Source: CAVBBU01 sp963593765 (lineage in GTDB: Bacteria > Bacillota > Clostridia > Lachnospirales > Lachnospiraceae). Taken from it: DNA of 16,562 nucleotides. A model generated the notes under the pieces. That model was not told the origin of the DNA. It worked only from the letters and a program-made list of their open reading frames with translations, and did no database searches. Within the stretch, counting starts at the first letter, position 1. Each line of letters opens with the position of its first letter. This document shows, piece by piece, positions 5,798-14,057 of this stretch. The DNA is taken from the NCBI GenBank assembly GCA_963593765.1, contig CAVBBU010000038.1, positions 1 through 16,562 of the forward strand, in the 5' to 3' direction. The translations under genes and the position numbers were made by a program.

Positions 5798-6856
5798 ATG
5801 AGTCTTATTAAATATAGTGCACTTACTACTAAGATAAGAGCTATGGAAGGGCGGCTTTTAGATGCAACTTCCTATAGCTATATGGCTCACCTAGGCTCTG
5901 TCGAGGAGGCTATCGACTATTTATCTAAGCTTCCTTCGTATAAGATGCTTTTTGATGGCATAGATACAAGCACTCTTCACCGAGCGGATATAGAAAGACT
6001 TCTTATAGTAAGTAAGTATAGTGATTTTGCAAAGCTATATAAATTTGCAAGCATAAAGCAGCGAGAATTTCTTAAAATGTATTTTAGGCATTACGAGCTT
6101 TTACTTATTAGAAGATGTCTGCACGATTGCTATTCTGATAAGAGGTTAGACCTAAATGTAAAGGAGCTTTCTGATTCCTTTAAAAAGCATAGCAAGATAG
6201 ATGTAGATGCCCTGTTAAATGCTAAAAGCATAGATGAATTTGTAGCCTCTCTAGCTGATTCTGACTACAAAAGGGCTGTTAGTACGCTTGATAATTCGGT
6301 ATCGCCATCTCTTTTAGATTATGAGCTGGTGCTAGATCAAGCATACTTTAAGCTAATATGGAATGTTAAGAACCGCTTTCTTTCGGCAGCTGAAAGCACG
6401 GATCTAAAGGCATGTACCGGAACTAGCATAGATATGCTTAATTTGCAGTGGATATATCGCTCTAAAAAGTATTATAATATGGACTCGGCTCAGATATACT
6501 CTCTTTTGCTTCCATATTATTACAAGCTTAAAAAGGCTGATGTGCAAAAAATGGTTAATGCAGAAAATATAGAAGAGCTTGAGGAAATGATAGCATCCGG
6601 ATATTATGGACGGCTTGCAGGAAGGCTCTCACTAAAGCCAAGCAATATATCGGATCTATCAGATATATTATTAGATCGCATATATAGGTCAGTAGAAAGA
6701 CGGCATCCATATAGCACAAGCAGTATAATCTCCTACCTATATCAAAAGGAGCGAGAGGTTACTAATATAACACATATTATAGAAGCTATAAGATATAAGC
6801 TTTCGCCGCAGGAGACGCTTGATAGGCTGCTGCAGCAAAGGAGGATAGCACAATGA
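5798..6856 (+). CDS. ntpC: V/A-type ATPase subunit C (central-stalk adaptor)
   Basis: The 352-residue all-helical protein matches the V/A-ATPase C subunit (subunit d in eukaryotes), the funnel-shaped adaptor that sits on the K ring and joins it to the D-F shaft. The typical start is seen (residues 5-25: KYSALTTKIRAMEGRLLDATS), followed by helix-rich repeats such as FLKMYFRHYELLLIRRCLHD and, near the end, RRHPYSTSSIISYLYQKEREVTNITHI, which is the conserved C-terminal part of the family. Length is normal. The ribosome binding site AAGGAG overlaps the stop of the preceding gene, and its own last four bases (ATGA) are shared with the start of subunit I, so expression is tightly coupled. Its position ahead of I and K, rather than after E, is discussed in the findings. 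Confidence 0.93.
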   Translation: MSLIKYSALTTKIRAMEGRLLDATSYSYMAHLGSVEEAIDYLSKLPSYKMLFDGIDTSTLHRADIERLLIVSKYSDFAKLYKFASIKQREFLKMYFRHYELLLIRRCLHDCYSDKRLDLNVKELSDSFKKHSKIDVDALLNAKSIDEFVASLADSDYKRAVSTLDNSVSPSLLDYELVLDQAYFKLIWNVKNRFLSAAESTDLKACTGTSIDMLNLQWIYRSKKYYNMDSAQIYSLLLPYYYKLKKADVQKMVNAENIEELEEMIASGYYGRLAGRLSLKPSNISDLSDILLDRIYRSVERRHPYSTSSIISYLYQKEREVTNITHIIEAIRYKLSPQETLDRLLQQRRIAQ

Positions 6857-8778
6857 TAGAAAAGATGAATTTCTTTAATATTACAGGTCCAAAGGATAGT
6901 ATCGATTACATCATAGATACTTACCTAACAAAGTATGATATTCAGCTAGAGCCTGCTCTTACAGAATTAAAAACAGTGCAGGGACTACTTCCCCTAACCG
7001 GAGATGATCCATATAAGGAAAGCCTTAGCACCATAAGCTCTATATATGATGAGCTTAATGACAAGGATGGCAAGGCAGCTGATATAACTATTCAAAGAGC
7101 AGCTGATATAGCAAATGATATCAGCCAAAAGCTAAGTGGTCTTAAAGATACTCGGCAGGAGCTGCAAAGCAAAAAGGATACCTGCAGCACGAAGCTATCT
7201 GAGGTTAAGCAGTTTATAGACCTTGATTATAATATCGAAACCATACTTCATTTTAATTATATCAAGATTAGGTTTGGAAGATTTACCAAGGATTATTATA
7301 AAAAGTTTATATCACAGGTATATGAAACAACAGATAGTATATTTTTAAAATGCTCTGAGGATTCAGATTATATAAGCGGAGTTTATTTTACACCGCCTGC
7401 CTCTTCAGAAAAAAATGATGCCGTATATGCCTCTATGCACTTTGAAAGATTTTGGGTTCCTGATGAATATAAGGGAACGCCTAAGGAAACCTGCGAGCTA
7501 CTAAGTGCAGAGCTTGAAAAGCTGGGTAATGCATTAGCAGCTGCAGATAAAAATATTCAAGAGCTTTTAAATGCTAACAAGGAAGATATATTATCTGCCT
7601 ACAGCGTGCTTAAAAGGCATAATAATAATTCAGATATTAAAAAGCTTGCCGCATGTACTAAGCATGATGGCAAAAACTACTTTATATTATGCGGCTGGGC
7701 AAGCAAAAGGGATGCACTTAAATTACAGGAGGAGCTAAAGGCTGAGCCGCAGGCTATATGTATAGTTGAGGAAAACCATAACAACCTATCAAGCACTCCT
7801 CCTATAAAGCTAAAAAACAATCCGCTGTTTAAGCCATTTGAAATGTTTGTTGGTATGTATGGACTGCCAAACTACAAGGAGATCGATCCTACAGTATTAA
7901 TAGGAATTACATATTCTATATTCTTTGGATTTATGTTTGGAGATGTAGGACAGGGCTTAGTTCTTTTAATAGGTGGTCTGCTTTTAGCAAAGCTTAAGGG
8001 CTCACAGCTTGCAGGAATTATAGCTAGATGCGGATTCTTCTCTACTATATTTGGATTTTTGTTTGGAAGCTTCTTTGGCTTTGAGGACGTTCTTCCTGCA
8101 CTTTGGCTTAGACCGTCAGAGGCAAAAACAACCCTGCCATTTATAGGAACGCTTAATACAGTCTTTATAGTAGCAGTTGCTATAGGTATGGGAATAATCC
8201 TATGTATGATGCTTCTTAATATTATAAACCGCATAAGGCTCGGCGAGTGCGGCGAGGCACTTTTTGATACAAATGGTATAGCCGGTTTGGTATTTTATGG
8301 CATGGCAGTTCTTACTATAATGCTGTTTATGTCAGGGCATACGCTTCCTGCCGGAATACTGTTTGGAATATTCTTTATAGTTCCGCTGCTTCTTATCTTT
8401 TTTAAGGAGCCGCTTAGTAAAGTGCTAGAGCATAAGAAGGAAACCGAGGAAACCGGCATAGGCATGTTTATAGTTCAAGGCTTTTTCGAGCTGTTTGAGG
8501 TGCTGCTTAGCTACTTTTCAAATACTCTTTCATTCGTAAGAGTAGGTGCATTTGCGGTAAGCCATGCTGCTATGATGAGCGTTGTGCTTATGCTTGCAGG
8601 TGCAGAGGGAACAGGCTCTATAAACTGGGCTGTAGTAGTCCTTGGCAATCTATTTGTCTGTGGTATGGAAGGACTTATAGTTGGTATTCAGGTTCTGCGT
8701 TTGGAGTATTATGAGCTGTTTAGCAGGTTCTATACCGGCGATGGCAGAGCATTTGCCCCAAATAATCATATAAAATAA
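6853..8778 (+). CDS. ntpI: V/A-type ATPase subunit I (a-subunit homologue)
   Basis: The 641-residue protein is the membrane stator that carries the ion half-channels and faces the K ring. The N-terminal half (1 to about 330) is soluble and helical with alpha/beta lobes (for example FNYIKIRFGRF, about 134-143) and connects to the peripheral stalks. The C-terminal half has about seven to eight membrane helices, starting near DPTVLIGITYSIFFGFMFGD (345-364), then IIARCGFFSTIFGFLFGSFFGFEDV, and so on. The helix LSYFSNTLSFVRVGAFAVSHAAMM (552-575) carries R563, which corresponds to the stator arginine essential for ion transfer in this family. AAGGAGG precedes the ATG, which overlaps the subunit C stop. 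Length and motifs are normal, so a working stator is expected. Confidence 0.95.
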   Translation: MIEKMNFFNITGPKDSIDYIIDTYLTKYDIQLEPALTELKTVQGLLPLTGDDPYKESLSTISSIYDELNDKDGKAADITIQRAADIANDISQKLSGLKDTRQELQSKKDTCSTKLSEVKQFIDLDYNIETILHFNYIKIRFGRFTKDYYKKFISQVYETTDSIFLKCSEDSDYISGVYFTPPASSEKNDAVYASMHFERFWVPDEYKGTPKETCELLSAELEKLGNALAAADKNIQELLNANKEDILSAYSVLKRHNNNSDIKKLAACTKHDGKNYFILCGWASKRDALKLQEELKAEPQAICIVEENHNNLSSTPPIKLKNNPLFKPFEMFVGMYGLPNYKEIDPTVLIGITYSIFFGFMFGDVGQGLVLLIGGLLLAKLKGSQLAGIIARCGFFSTIFGFLFGSFFGFEDVLPALWLRPSEAKTTLPFIGTLNTVFIVAVAIGMGIILCMMLLNIINRIRLGECGEALFDTNGIAGLVFYGMAVLTIMLFMSGHTLPAGILFGIFFIVPLLLIFFKEPLSKVLEHKKETEETGIGMFIVQGFFELFEVLLSYFSNTLSFVRVGAFAVSHAAMMSVVLMLAGAEGTGSINWAVVVLGNLFVCGMEGLIVGIQVLRLEYYELFSRFYTGDGRAFAPNNHIK

Positions 8779-8796
8779 AAAAGGATGGTTAATATT

Positions 8797-9231
8797 ATGA
8801 GTATGTTAGTTAAAATTACACTTTCAGTTGCGTTACTAATCAGTATAGTTATTCCGTTTGGTGCTTTCGCTATAGGCGAGAAAACGCAGGGGCGATACAA
8901 GAGTGCACTTGCAGCAAATATCCTTATGTTCTTTGGAACTATGGCTGCTGCTATCATTCTTATCTTCTCTGGAAATGCCTATGCTGCCGAGGAAGCATCT
9001 GCAGCTGCAGCTAGCTCTGCTACAGGTCTTGGATATATAGCTGCTGCACTTTCTATAGGAATGAGCTGCATAGGTGGTGGTATAGCAGTTTCAGCTGCCG
9101 CTAGTGCTGCACTTGGTGCTATAAGCGAGGATTCATCTATACTAGGTAAGTCACTTATCTTCGTTGGTCTGGCCGAGGGTGTTTGTCTTTACGGACTTAT
9201 AATCGCATTTATGATTCTAGGACAGCTTTAA
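8797..9231 (+). CDS. ntpK: V/A-type ATPase subunit K (rotor ring proteolipid)
   Basis: This is the rotor-ring subunit whose buried carboxylate carries the ion. I start it at the ATG at 8797, with AAGGATGG 8 bases upstream, giving 144 residues; an ATG at 8785 has no room for a ribosome binding site. Four hydrophobic helices are visible. The first two (about 5-30 and 41-61 in the longer numbering) lack an acidic residue in the membrane. A short linker AYAAEEASAAAASSATG follows. The last two form a normal c-type hairpin: GLGYIAAALSIGMSCIGGGIAV, the loop GAISED (111-116), and KSLIFVGLAEGVCLYGLIIAF with the ion-binding Glu (E131). Thus there is one carboxylate per four helices. The Gln and Thr side chains typical of the Enterococcus sodium site are not evident, so proton coupling is more likely, by inference. 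Confidence 0.92.
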   Translation: MSMLVKITLSVALLISIVIPFGAFAIGEKTQGRYKSALAANILMFFGTMAAAIILIFSGNAYAAEEASAAAASSATGLGYIAAALSIGMSCIGGGIAVSAAASAALGAISEDSSILGKSLIFVGLAEGVCLYGLIIAFMILGQL

Positions 9232-9232
9232 T

Positions 9233-9541
9233 ATGAAGATGTTTCTTATAAGTGACAACATAGACTCTCTTACCGGTCTTAGACTAGCCGGAATAGAGGG
9301 CGTAGTTGTTCACACAAAGGACGAACTAGGCGACGCACTTCAAAGGGCTTTATCTGATGAGGCTATAGGTATAATTTTACTTACCGAAAAATTCGGAAAG
9401 GAATTTCCGGAGCTTGTTAATTCATACAAGCAAGCCGACAAGCATAAGCTTTTTGTAGATATTCCTGACAGACATGGAAGCGGCCGCTCGCCTAATTTTA
9501 TAACTGACTATGTTAATCAGGCTATAGGCCTTAAATTATAG
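9233..9541 (+). CDS. ntpG: V/A-type ATPase subunit F (central stalk)
   Basis: The 102-residue protein has the CheY-like alpha/beta fold pattern of subunit F (NtpG in Enterococcus): MKMFLISDNIDSLTGLRLAGIEGVVV at the start, a central strand AIGIILLTEKFG (about 44-55) and a second strand KLFVDIPDRHGSG (72-84). F binds subunit D to form the rotating shaft. It starts one base after the subunit K stop and has no recognisable ribosome binding site, so it probably depends on coupling to K translation. That would fit a need for far less F than K. The alternative ATG two codons later (9239) has no better site. Confidence 0.92.
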   Translation: MKMFLISDNIDSLTGLRLAGIEGVVVHTKDELGDALQRALSDEAIGIILLTEKFGKEFPELVNSYKQADKHKLFVDIPDRHGSGRSPNFITDYVNQAIGLKL

Positions 9542-9554
9542 CTAGGAGGCAGCT

Positions 9555-10145
9555 ATGACAATAGAAGAAAAATTACAGCATTTTTTAGACTCCTGCGTAG
9601 CTGATGCCACAGCACGTGCTGACAATATGCTTAGTGACTACGAGGCTGCTCTTAAAAATACATTTGATGAGCACAAAAAGGACGCACTCTCTCGCCAAAA
9701 GCAGGAGCTTGCATCTGAGGAAGATAAGATAACAAAGGATTCAAACAAGCAGCTTTCTATAGAGCAGATAGCTCTTAGAAAGGAATTTGCTGCTATGCAG
9801 GTAGAGCTTAAGGACAAGCTATTTGTCGAGGTTAAGGATAAGCTTAGCAGGTTTATGGAAGGCAGTGAGTATCAAAAGCTTTTAGAAAGCCAGATAGAAG
9901 CTGCTATAGAATTTGCAGGCGATGATGATATAACCATATATCTTGACGAGGCTGATGAGGACTTACTTAGAGCCTTAAGTCTTAAATACGGAAAGGACAT
10001 AAGGCTTAGCGACAGTGCAATCCTTGGCGGAACTAAGGCTGTTATAAGCAGTAAGAATGTTCTTATCGACAATTCCTTTAAGACTAAGCTAGAGGAAGCC
10101 TATGAGAATTTTAGCTTTGATATAGGAGGTCACTTACATGAATAA
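9555..10145 (+). CDS. ntpE: V/A-type ATPase subunit E (peripheral stalk)
   Basis: This 196-residue protein has the two-part form of subunit E. The N-terminal part (about 1-110) is a long charged helix that pairs with subunit G/H (runs such as KKDALSRQKQELASEEDKIT). The C-terminal globular domain (about 111-196) binds the top of the A3B3 head. The family's closing motif is visible as LGGTKAVISSKNVLIDNSFKTKLEEAYENF (157-186). The ribosome binding site AGGAGG (start 9555) is strong. Its end overlaps the subunit A start by 8 bases (ATGAATAA), indicating coupled translation of stalk and head. Confidence 0.93.
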   Translation: MTIEEKLQHFLDSCVADATARADNMLSDYEAALKNTFDEHKKDALSRQKQELASEEDKITKDSNKQLSIEQIALRKEFAAMQVELKDKLFVEVKDKLSRFMEGSEYQKLLESQIEAAIEFAGDDDITIYLDEADEDLLRALSLKYGKDIRLSDSAILGGTKAVISSKNVLIDNSFKTKLEEAYENFSFDIGGHLHE

Positions 10146-11910
10146 AACCGGAAGCATATGCTCTATTAACGGTCCTATAGTTAAGACCTCCGGCGATGCT
10201 GGCTTTACTATGCATGAAATGGTTTATGTCGGCGGTCAAAGGCTTATAGGCGAGGTTATAGGTCTTACTAATGAATTTACTATTATAGAGGTATACGAGG
10301 AAACAGGCGGCATGAAGATAGGTGAGCTTGTAGAGGGAACTGGCGCACCTGTTAGTGTTACGCTCGCCCCAGGTATACTTAATAATATATTTGACGGAAT
10401 AGAAAGACCGCTTTCTGCTATCGCAAAGGAAGGCGGTGCATATATAACAAGAGGACTTGCTGTAAGCAGTCTTGATGAAGAAAAAAAGTGGACTACTCAC
10501 ATAACAGTTAAAAAGGGCGACTATATAACAGGCGGCAGCATAATAGCAACTGTGCAGGAAACTCCTGCGATACTTCACAAGGTTATGCTTCCACCTAGCT
10601 TAAGCGGATATGTCTTAGATGTGGTTAATGATGGCGACTATACTATAAATGATAGGCTATTAACACTGCAGCTAAAGGATGATGCGGCAAGTGAAATTCC
10701 TATAACTATGACTCAGCACTGGCCTATTCGTGTTCCACGTCCTTACCTTGAGAGATATCCTGCTTCTATTCCGCTGGTAACAGGTCAGCGTATACTAGAT
10801 ACACTCTTTCCTATAGCAAAGGGCGGCACTGCTGCTATCCCCGGCGGATTTGGTACTGGTAAGACTATGACTCAGCACCAGATAGCTAAGTGGTCGGATG
10901 CAGATATCATAATATACATAGGCTGCGGTGAGCGTGGTAATGAGATGACTCAGGTTCTTGAGGAATTTACTCAGCTGATAGATCCAAAGAGCGGTAATCC
11001 GCTTATGGACAGAACCGTTCTTATAGCAAATACCTCTAATATGCCTGTTGCTGCTCGTGAGGCTAGTCTTTATTCTGGACTTACTCTTGCAGAGTATTAC
11101 AGAGATATGGGATATGATGTTGCTATAATGGCTGACTCTACATCAAGATGGGCTGAGGCTCTTAGAGAGATTTCCGGAAGACTTGAGGAGATGCCTGCCG
11201 AGGAGGGCTTTCCTGCATATCTTGCATCTAGGCTTTCAGGCTTTTATGAAAGAGCTGGTATGATGCATAATCTTAATGGCAGCGAGGGCTCTGTATCTAT
11301 AATAGGTGCAGTTTCTCCGCAGGGTGGTGACTTCTCTGAGCCGGTTACTCAAAACACGAAGAGATTTGTTCGTAGCTTCTGGGGACTTGATAAGAACCTT
11401 GCGTACTCGAGGCATTTCCCAGCTATTCAATGGCTTACAAGCTATTCTGAATACTTAGGTGATCTTACGCCTTGGTATATAGAGCATGTAGATAAAAAGT
11501 TTGTCGATTACAGAAACAAGCTGGTTTCTATACTTAATAAAGAGGCTTCTCTTATGGAGATAGTTAAGCTGATAGGCTCTGACGTTCTCCCTGATGACCA
11601 GAAGCTAACTTTAGAGATAGCGAAGGTTATCCGAGTAGGCTTTTTGCAGCAGAATGCATTCCACAAGGACGATACCTGTGTTCCGCTGATTAAGCAATTT
11701 AAAATGATGGATATTATTTTATATCTGTATAAAAAATCCAAGGCACTTATAGGTATGGGTATGCCTATGTCGGTTCTTATGGAGGATCCTATATACGATA
11801 AAATAATTTCTATTAAGTATGATATACCAAATGACAGATTAGATATGTTTGATGATTATAAAAAAGCAGTAGATACCTTCTATGATTCAGTCATAGAAAA
11901 AAATGCATAA
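10138..11910 (+). CDS. ntpA: V/A-type ATPase catalytic subunit A
   Basis: The 590-residue protein is the catalytic subunit of the A3B3 head, which hydrolyses or makes ATP. It has the N-terminal beta-barrel (SINGPIVKT onward, 9-70) and the A-specific bulge domain (about 115-190). The P-loop PGGFGTGKT (235-243) contains K242; GERGNEM (264-270) contains the catalytic Glu E265; the Walker B region is VAIMADSTSRWAEALREISGR (D333); and the conserved EEMPAEEGFPAYLASRL follows. The C-terminal part is helical. The P-loop reads GGFGTGKT where many relatives have GPFGSGKT, a mild change that keeps all key residues. GGAGGT precedes the ATG inside the end of subunit E. Subunit B follows after 12 bases. 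Confidence 0.97.
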   Translation: MNKTGSICSINGPIVKTSGDAGFTMHEMVYVGGQRLIGEVIGLTNEFTIIEVYEETGGMKIGELVEGTGAPVSVTLAPGILNNIFDGIERPLSAIAKEGGAYITRGLAVSSLDEEKKWTTHITVKKGDYITGGSIIATVQETPAILHKVMLPPSLSGYVLDVVNDGDYTINDRLLTLQLKDDAASEIPITMTQHWPIRVPRPYLERYPASIPLVTGQRILDTLFPIAKGGTAAIPGGFGTGKTMTQHQIAKWSDADIIIYIGCGERGNEMTQVLEEFTQLIDPKSGNPLMDRTVLIANTSNMPVAAREASLYSGLTLAEYYRDMGYDVAIMADSTSRWAEALREISGRLEEMPAEEGFPAYLASRLSGFYERAGMMHNLNGSEGSVSIIGAVSPQGGDFSEPVTQNTKRFVRSFWGLDKNLAYSRHFPAIQWLTSYSEYLGDLTPWYIEHVDKKFVDYRNKLVSILNKEASLMEIVKLIGSDVLPDDQKLTLEIAKVIRVGFLQQNAFHKDDTCVPLIKQFKMMDIILYLYKKSKALIGMGMPMSVLMEDPIYDKIISIKYDIPNDRLDMFDDYKKAVDTFYDSVIEKNA

Positions 11911-11922
11911 GGGGGCGGTGCT

Positions 11923-13314
11923 ATGGCAATAGAATATCTTGGTCTAAGCTCCATAAACGGACCTCTTGCTATACTCGATGGCGTTAAAAATGCCTCATAT
12001 GATGAGATAGTCGAGATGAAGGTCGGTGAAAATGAAACAAAGCTTGGACGTATAATTCAGCTTGATGGCGAGCGTGCCATTATACAGGTATACGAGGGAA
12101 CAGAGGGCATGGCTCTTAATAATACGCACACGAGGCTTACCGGTCATCCTATGCAGATAGCTGTTTCCGAGGAAATGCTTGGCAGAACCTTTGACGGTAT
12201 AGGAAGACCTATAGATAATATGGGACCTATACATGCGGAAAAGATTCTCGATGTAAACGGACAGCCGCTTAATCCTGTTACCAGAGAGTATCCTCGTAAT
12301 TATATAAGAACAGGTATCTCCTCTATAGACGGACTTATGACCTTAATTCGTGGTCAAAAGCTTCCTATCTTTTCGGGCAATGGTCTTCCGCATGATGAGC
12401 TTGCCGCACAGCTGGTTCGTCAGTCAAGCCTCGGAGATGATAAGGACTCTGACGAAAAGTTCGCAGTTGTTTTTGCTGCAATGGGCGTTAAGTATGATGT
12501 TGCTGATTTCTTTAGAAGAACCTTCGCAGAAAGCGGAGCTAGTGAGCATGTCGTAACATTTATTAACCTTGCAAATGATCCTGTTGTCGAAAGACTAATA
12601 ACGCCTAAGGTTGCACTTAGCGTAGCCGAGTATCTGGCATTTGAAAAGCATATGCACATACTTGTTATACTTACGGATATGACATCATATGCAGAGGCAC
12701 TTAGAGAGGTTTCTTCATCTAAGGGTGAGATACCATCAAGAAAGGGCTTCCCCGGCTACCTCTACTCTGACCTTGCATCTATATATGAAAGAGCAGGCAT
12801 AGTTGCAGGAGTAGACGGCTCTGTTACGCAGATACCTATACTTACTATGCCTAATGATGACATAACCCACCCTATACCTGACCTTACAGGATATATAACC
12901 GAGGGGCAGATAGTTTTAAGCAGAGAATTACACGGTCAGTCTATATATCCGCCTATAAGTATTCTTCCATCGCTTTCAAGACTTATGAAAGATGGCATAG
13001 GTGAGGGATATACAAGGGCAGACCATCAGGACGTAGCTAACCAGCTATTCTCATGCTATGCTAAGGTTGGAGATGCAAGAGCACTCGCATCTGTTATAGG
13101 TGAGGACGAGCTGTCTGAATCAGATAAGAGATACCTTAAGTTTGGTGCTGCATTTGAAAATGAATTTATAGGTCAGGGAAAGGACGAAAGCCGAACTATA
13201 ACCGAAACACTAGAGATAGGCTGGAGGCTTCTTGGTATGCTGCCTAGAAATGAGCTGGATCGTATAGATACTAAGATACTTGATAAGTATTATAAACAAG
13301 CTGAAACTAAATAA
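11923..13314 (+). CDS. ntpB: V/A-type ATPase regulatory subunit B
   Basis: The 463-residue protein is the non-catalytic B subunit that alternates with A in the head. It lacks a Walker A lysine loop: the equivalent place reads RGQKLPIFSGNGLPHDELAAQL (143-164), the B-subunit signature. Other marks are the N-terminal barrel (SINGPLAIL, 10-18), TGISSIDGLMTLIRGQ (130-145), ILTDMTSYAEALREVS (249-264) with SRKGFPGYLYSDLASIYERAG (272-292), and PSLSRLMKDGIGEGYTR (349-365), whose R353 is the arginine finger reaching into the A site. Length is normal. A ribosome binding site of the GGGGCGG type precedes the ATG, 12 bases after subunit A. Confidence 0.97.
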   Translation: MAIEYLGLSSINGPLAILDGVKNASYDEIVEMKVGENETKLGRIIQLDGERAIIQVYEGTEGMALNNTHTRLTGHPMQIAVSEEMLGRTFDGIGRPIDNMGPIHAEKILDVNGQPLNPVTREYPRNYIRTGISSIDGLMTLIRGQKLPIFSGNGLPHDELAAQLVRQSSLGDDKDSDEKFAVVFAAMGVKYDVADFFRRTFAESGASEHVVTFINLANDPVVERLITPKVALSVAEYLAFEKHMHILVILTDMTSYAEALREVSSSKGEIPSRKGFPGYLYSDLASIYERAGIVAGVDGSVTQIPILTMPNDDITHPIPDLTGYITEGQIVLSRELHGQSIYPPISILPSLSRLMKDGIGEGYTRADHQDVANQLFSCYAKVGDARALASVIGEDELSESDKRYLKFGAAFENEFIGQGKDESRTITETLEIGWRLLGMLPRNELDRIDTKILDKYYKQAETK

Positions 13315-13324
13315 AGGATAAGAA

Positions 13325-13942
13325 ATGAATACTAATACATTTCCAACTAAGGGTAATTTAATAATAGCAAAAAATTCCTTAGCTCTTGCAACTCAGGGCT
13401 ACTCGCTTATGGATAAAAAAAGAAATATACTTCTTCGTGAGCTGACTAATCTTATATCGCAGGCTAAGGATATACAGGGGCAGATAGATAAGGCATATTC
13501 AGAGGCATACAAGGCACTGCAGCAGGCTAATATAGAGCTGGGCATAGACTTTGTTCAGCAGGTTGCCGATGCTGTTCCTGTTACTGATGATATTAAGATT
13601 AAGAGCCGCTCTGTTATGGGTACGGATATTCCTTTAGTTGAATATGAGCCAAAGCCGCTAAGTCTTAGCTATGGCTACTATTCAACCAGCGAATCTCTCG
13701 ATATAGCAAGGTCTGCCTTTGAGAAGGTTAAAAACCTTACCTTGAAGCTATCTATGGCAGAAAACTCTGCTTACAGGCTTGCGGCAAATATAAAGAAAAC
13801 GCAAAAAAGAGCTAACGCTCTAAAGAATATAACTATTCCTTATTATCAAGCCCTAACAAAGAGTATAAGCAATGCTCTTGAAGAAAAGGAGCGTGAGGAA
13901 TTTACAAGGCTTAAGGTTATTAAAAAACGAGTGGCGGGATAA
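13325..13942 (+). CDS. ntpD: V/A-type ATPase subunit D (rotor shaft)
   Basis: The 205-residue protein is the long antiparallel coiled-coil shaft that rotates inside the A3B3 head and binds subunit F. The family start is clear (PTKGNLIIAKNSLALATQGYSLMDKKRNIL, 7-36), as is the matching C-terminal helix (SAFEKVKNLTLKLSMAENSAYRLAANIKKTQKRANALKN) ending in the conserved REEFTRLKVIKKR. AAAGGA precedes the ATG, 10 bases after subunit B. It is the last ATPase gene; its stop codon lies inside the loop of the transcription terminator. Confidence 0.95.
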   Translation: MNTNTFPTKGNLIIAKNSLALATQGYSLMDKKRNILLRELTNLISQAKDIQGQIDKAYSEAYKALQQANIELGIDFVQQVADAVPVTDDIKIKSRSVMGTDIPLVEYEPKPLSLSYGYYSTSESLDIARSAFEKVKNLTLKLSMAENSAYRLAANIKKTQKRANALKNITIPYYQALTKSISNALEEKEREEFTRLKVIKKRVAG

Positions 13943-13963
13943 TCGCCACTCGCTTCTTTTTTT
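13922..13963. terminator. Bidirectional terminator overlapping the ntpD stop
   Basis: A perfect 9-bp stem CGAGTGGCG (13928-13936) with CGCCACTCG (13944-13952) encloses a 7-base loop that contains the ntpD stop codon. On the plus strand seven T follow (13957-13963); on the minus strand six T follow the stem directly (13927-13922). It can therefore end both the ATPase transcript and the convergent secreted-protein transcript. Confidence 0.9.
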
Positions 13964-13966
13964 AGC

Positions 13967-14057
13967 TTACTTTATCTTCTTAAGTATAAAGTCCTTGCTT
14001 TGTGCTTCCTTAGTAAGAGTTAGAATCATGCTTTCATCACTAATGCTTATAGTATAC
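13967..14057 (-). pseudogene. Displaced original 3' end of the secreted acidic protein gene
   Basis: On the minus strand this stretch reads open in one frame: it repeats YTISISDESMI and continues LTLTKEAQSKDFILKKIK to a TAA at 13969-13967. Removing one copy of the neighbouring 34-bp repeat puts this frame in line with the gene at 14040-14723, giving about 240 residues. The added end supplies the two short beta strands expected to finish the C-terminal barrel-like domain. As the DNA stands it is untranslated 3' sequence. Confidence 0.75.

Noticed and set aside
7872..8234. 120-residue open frame on the minus strand inside ntpI
   Set aside because: It is the reverse reading of the ntpI membrane region, without a ribosome binding site or recognisable family.
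8785..8796. Start of ntpK at 8785
   Set aside because: This ATG is part of the AAGGATGG ribosome binding site for the ATG at 8797 and has no properly spaced site of its own.
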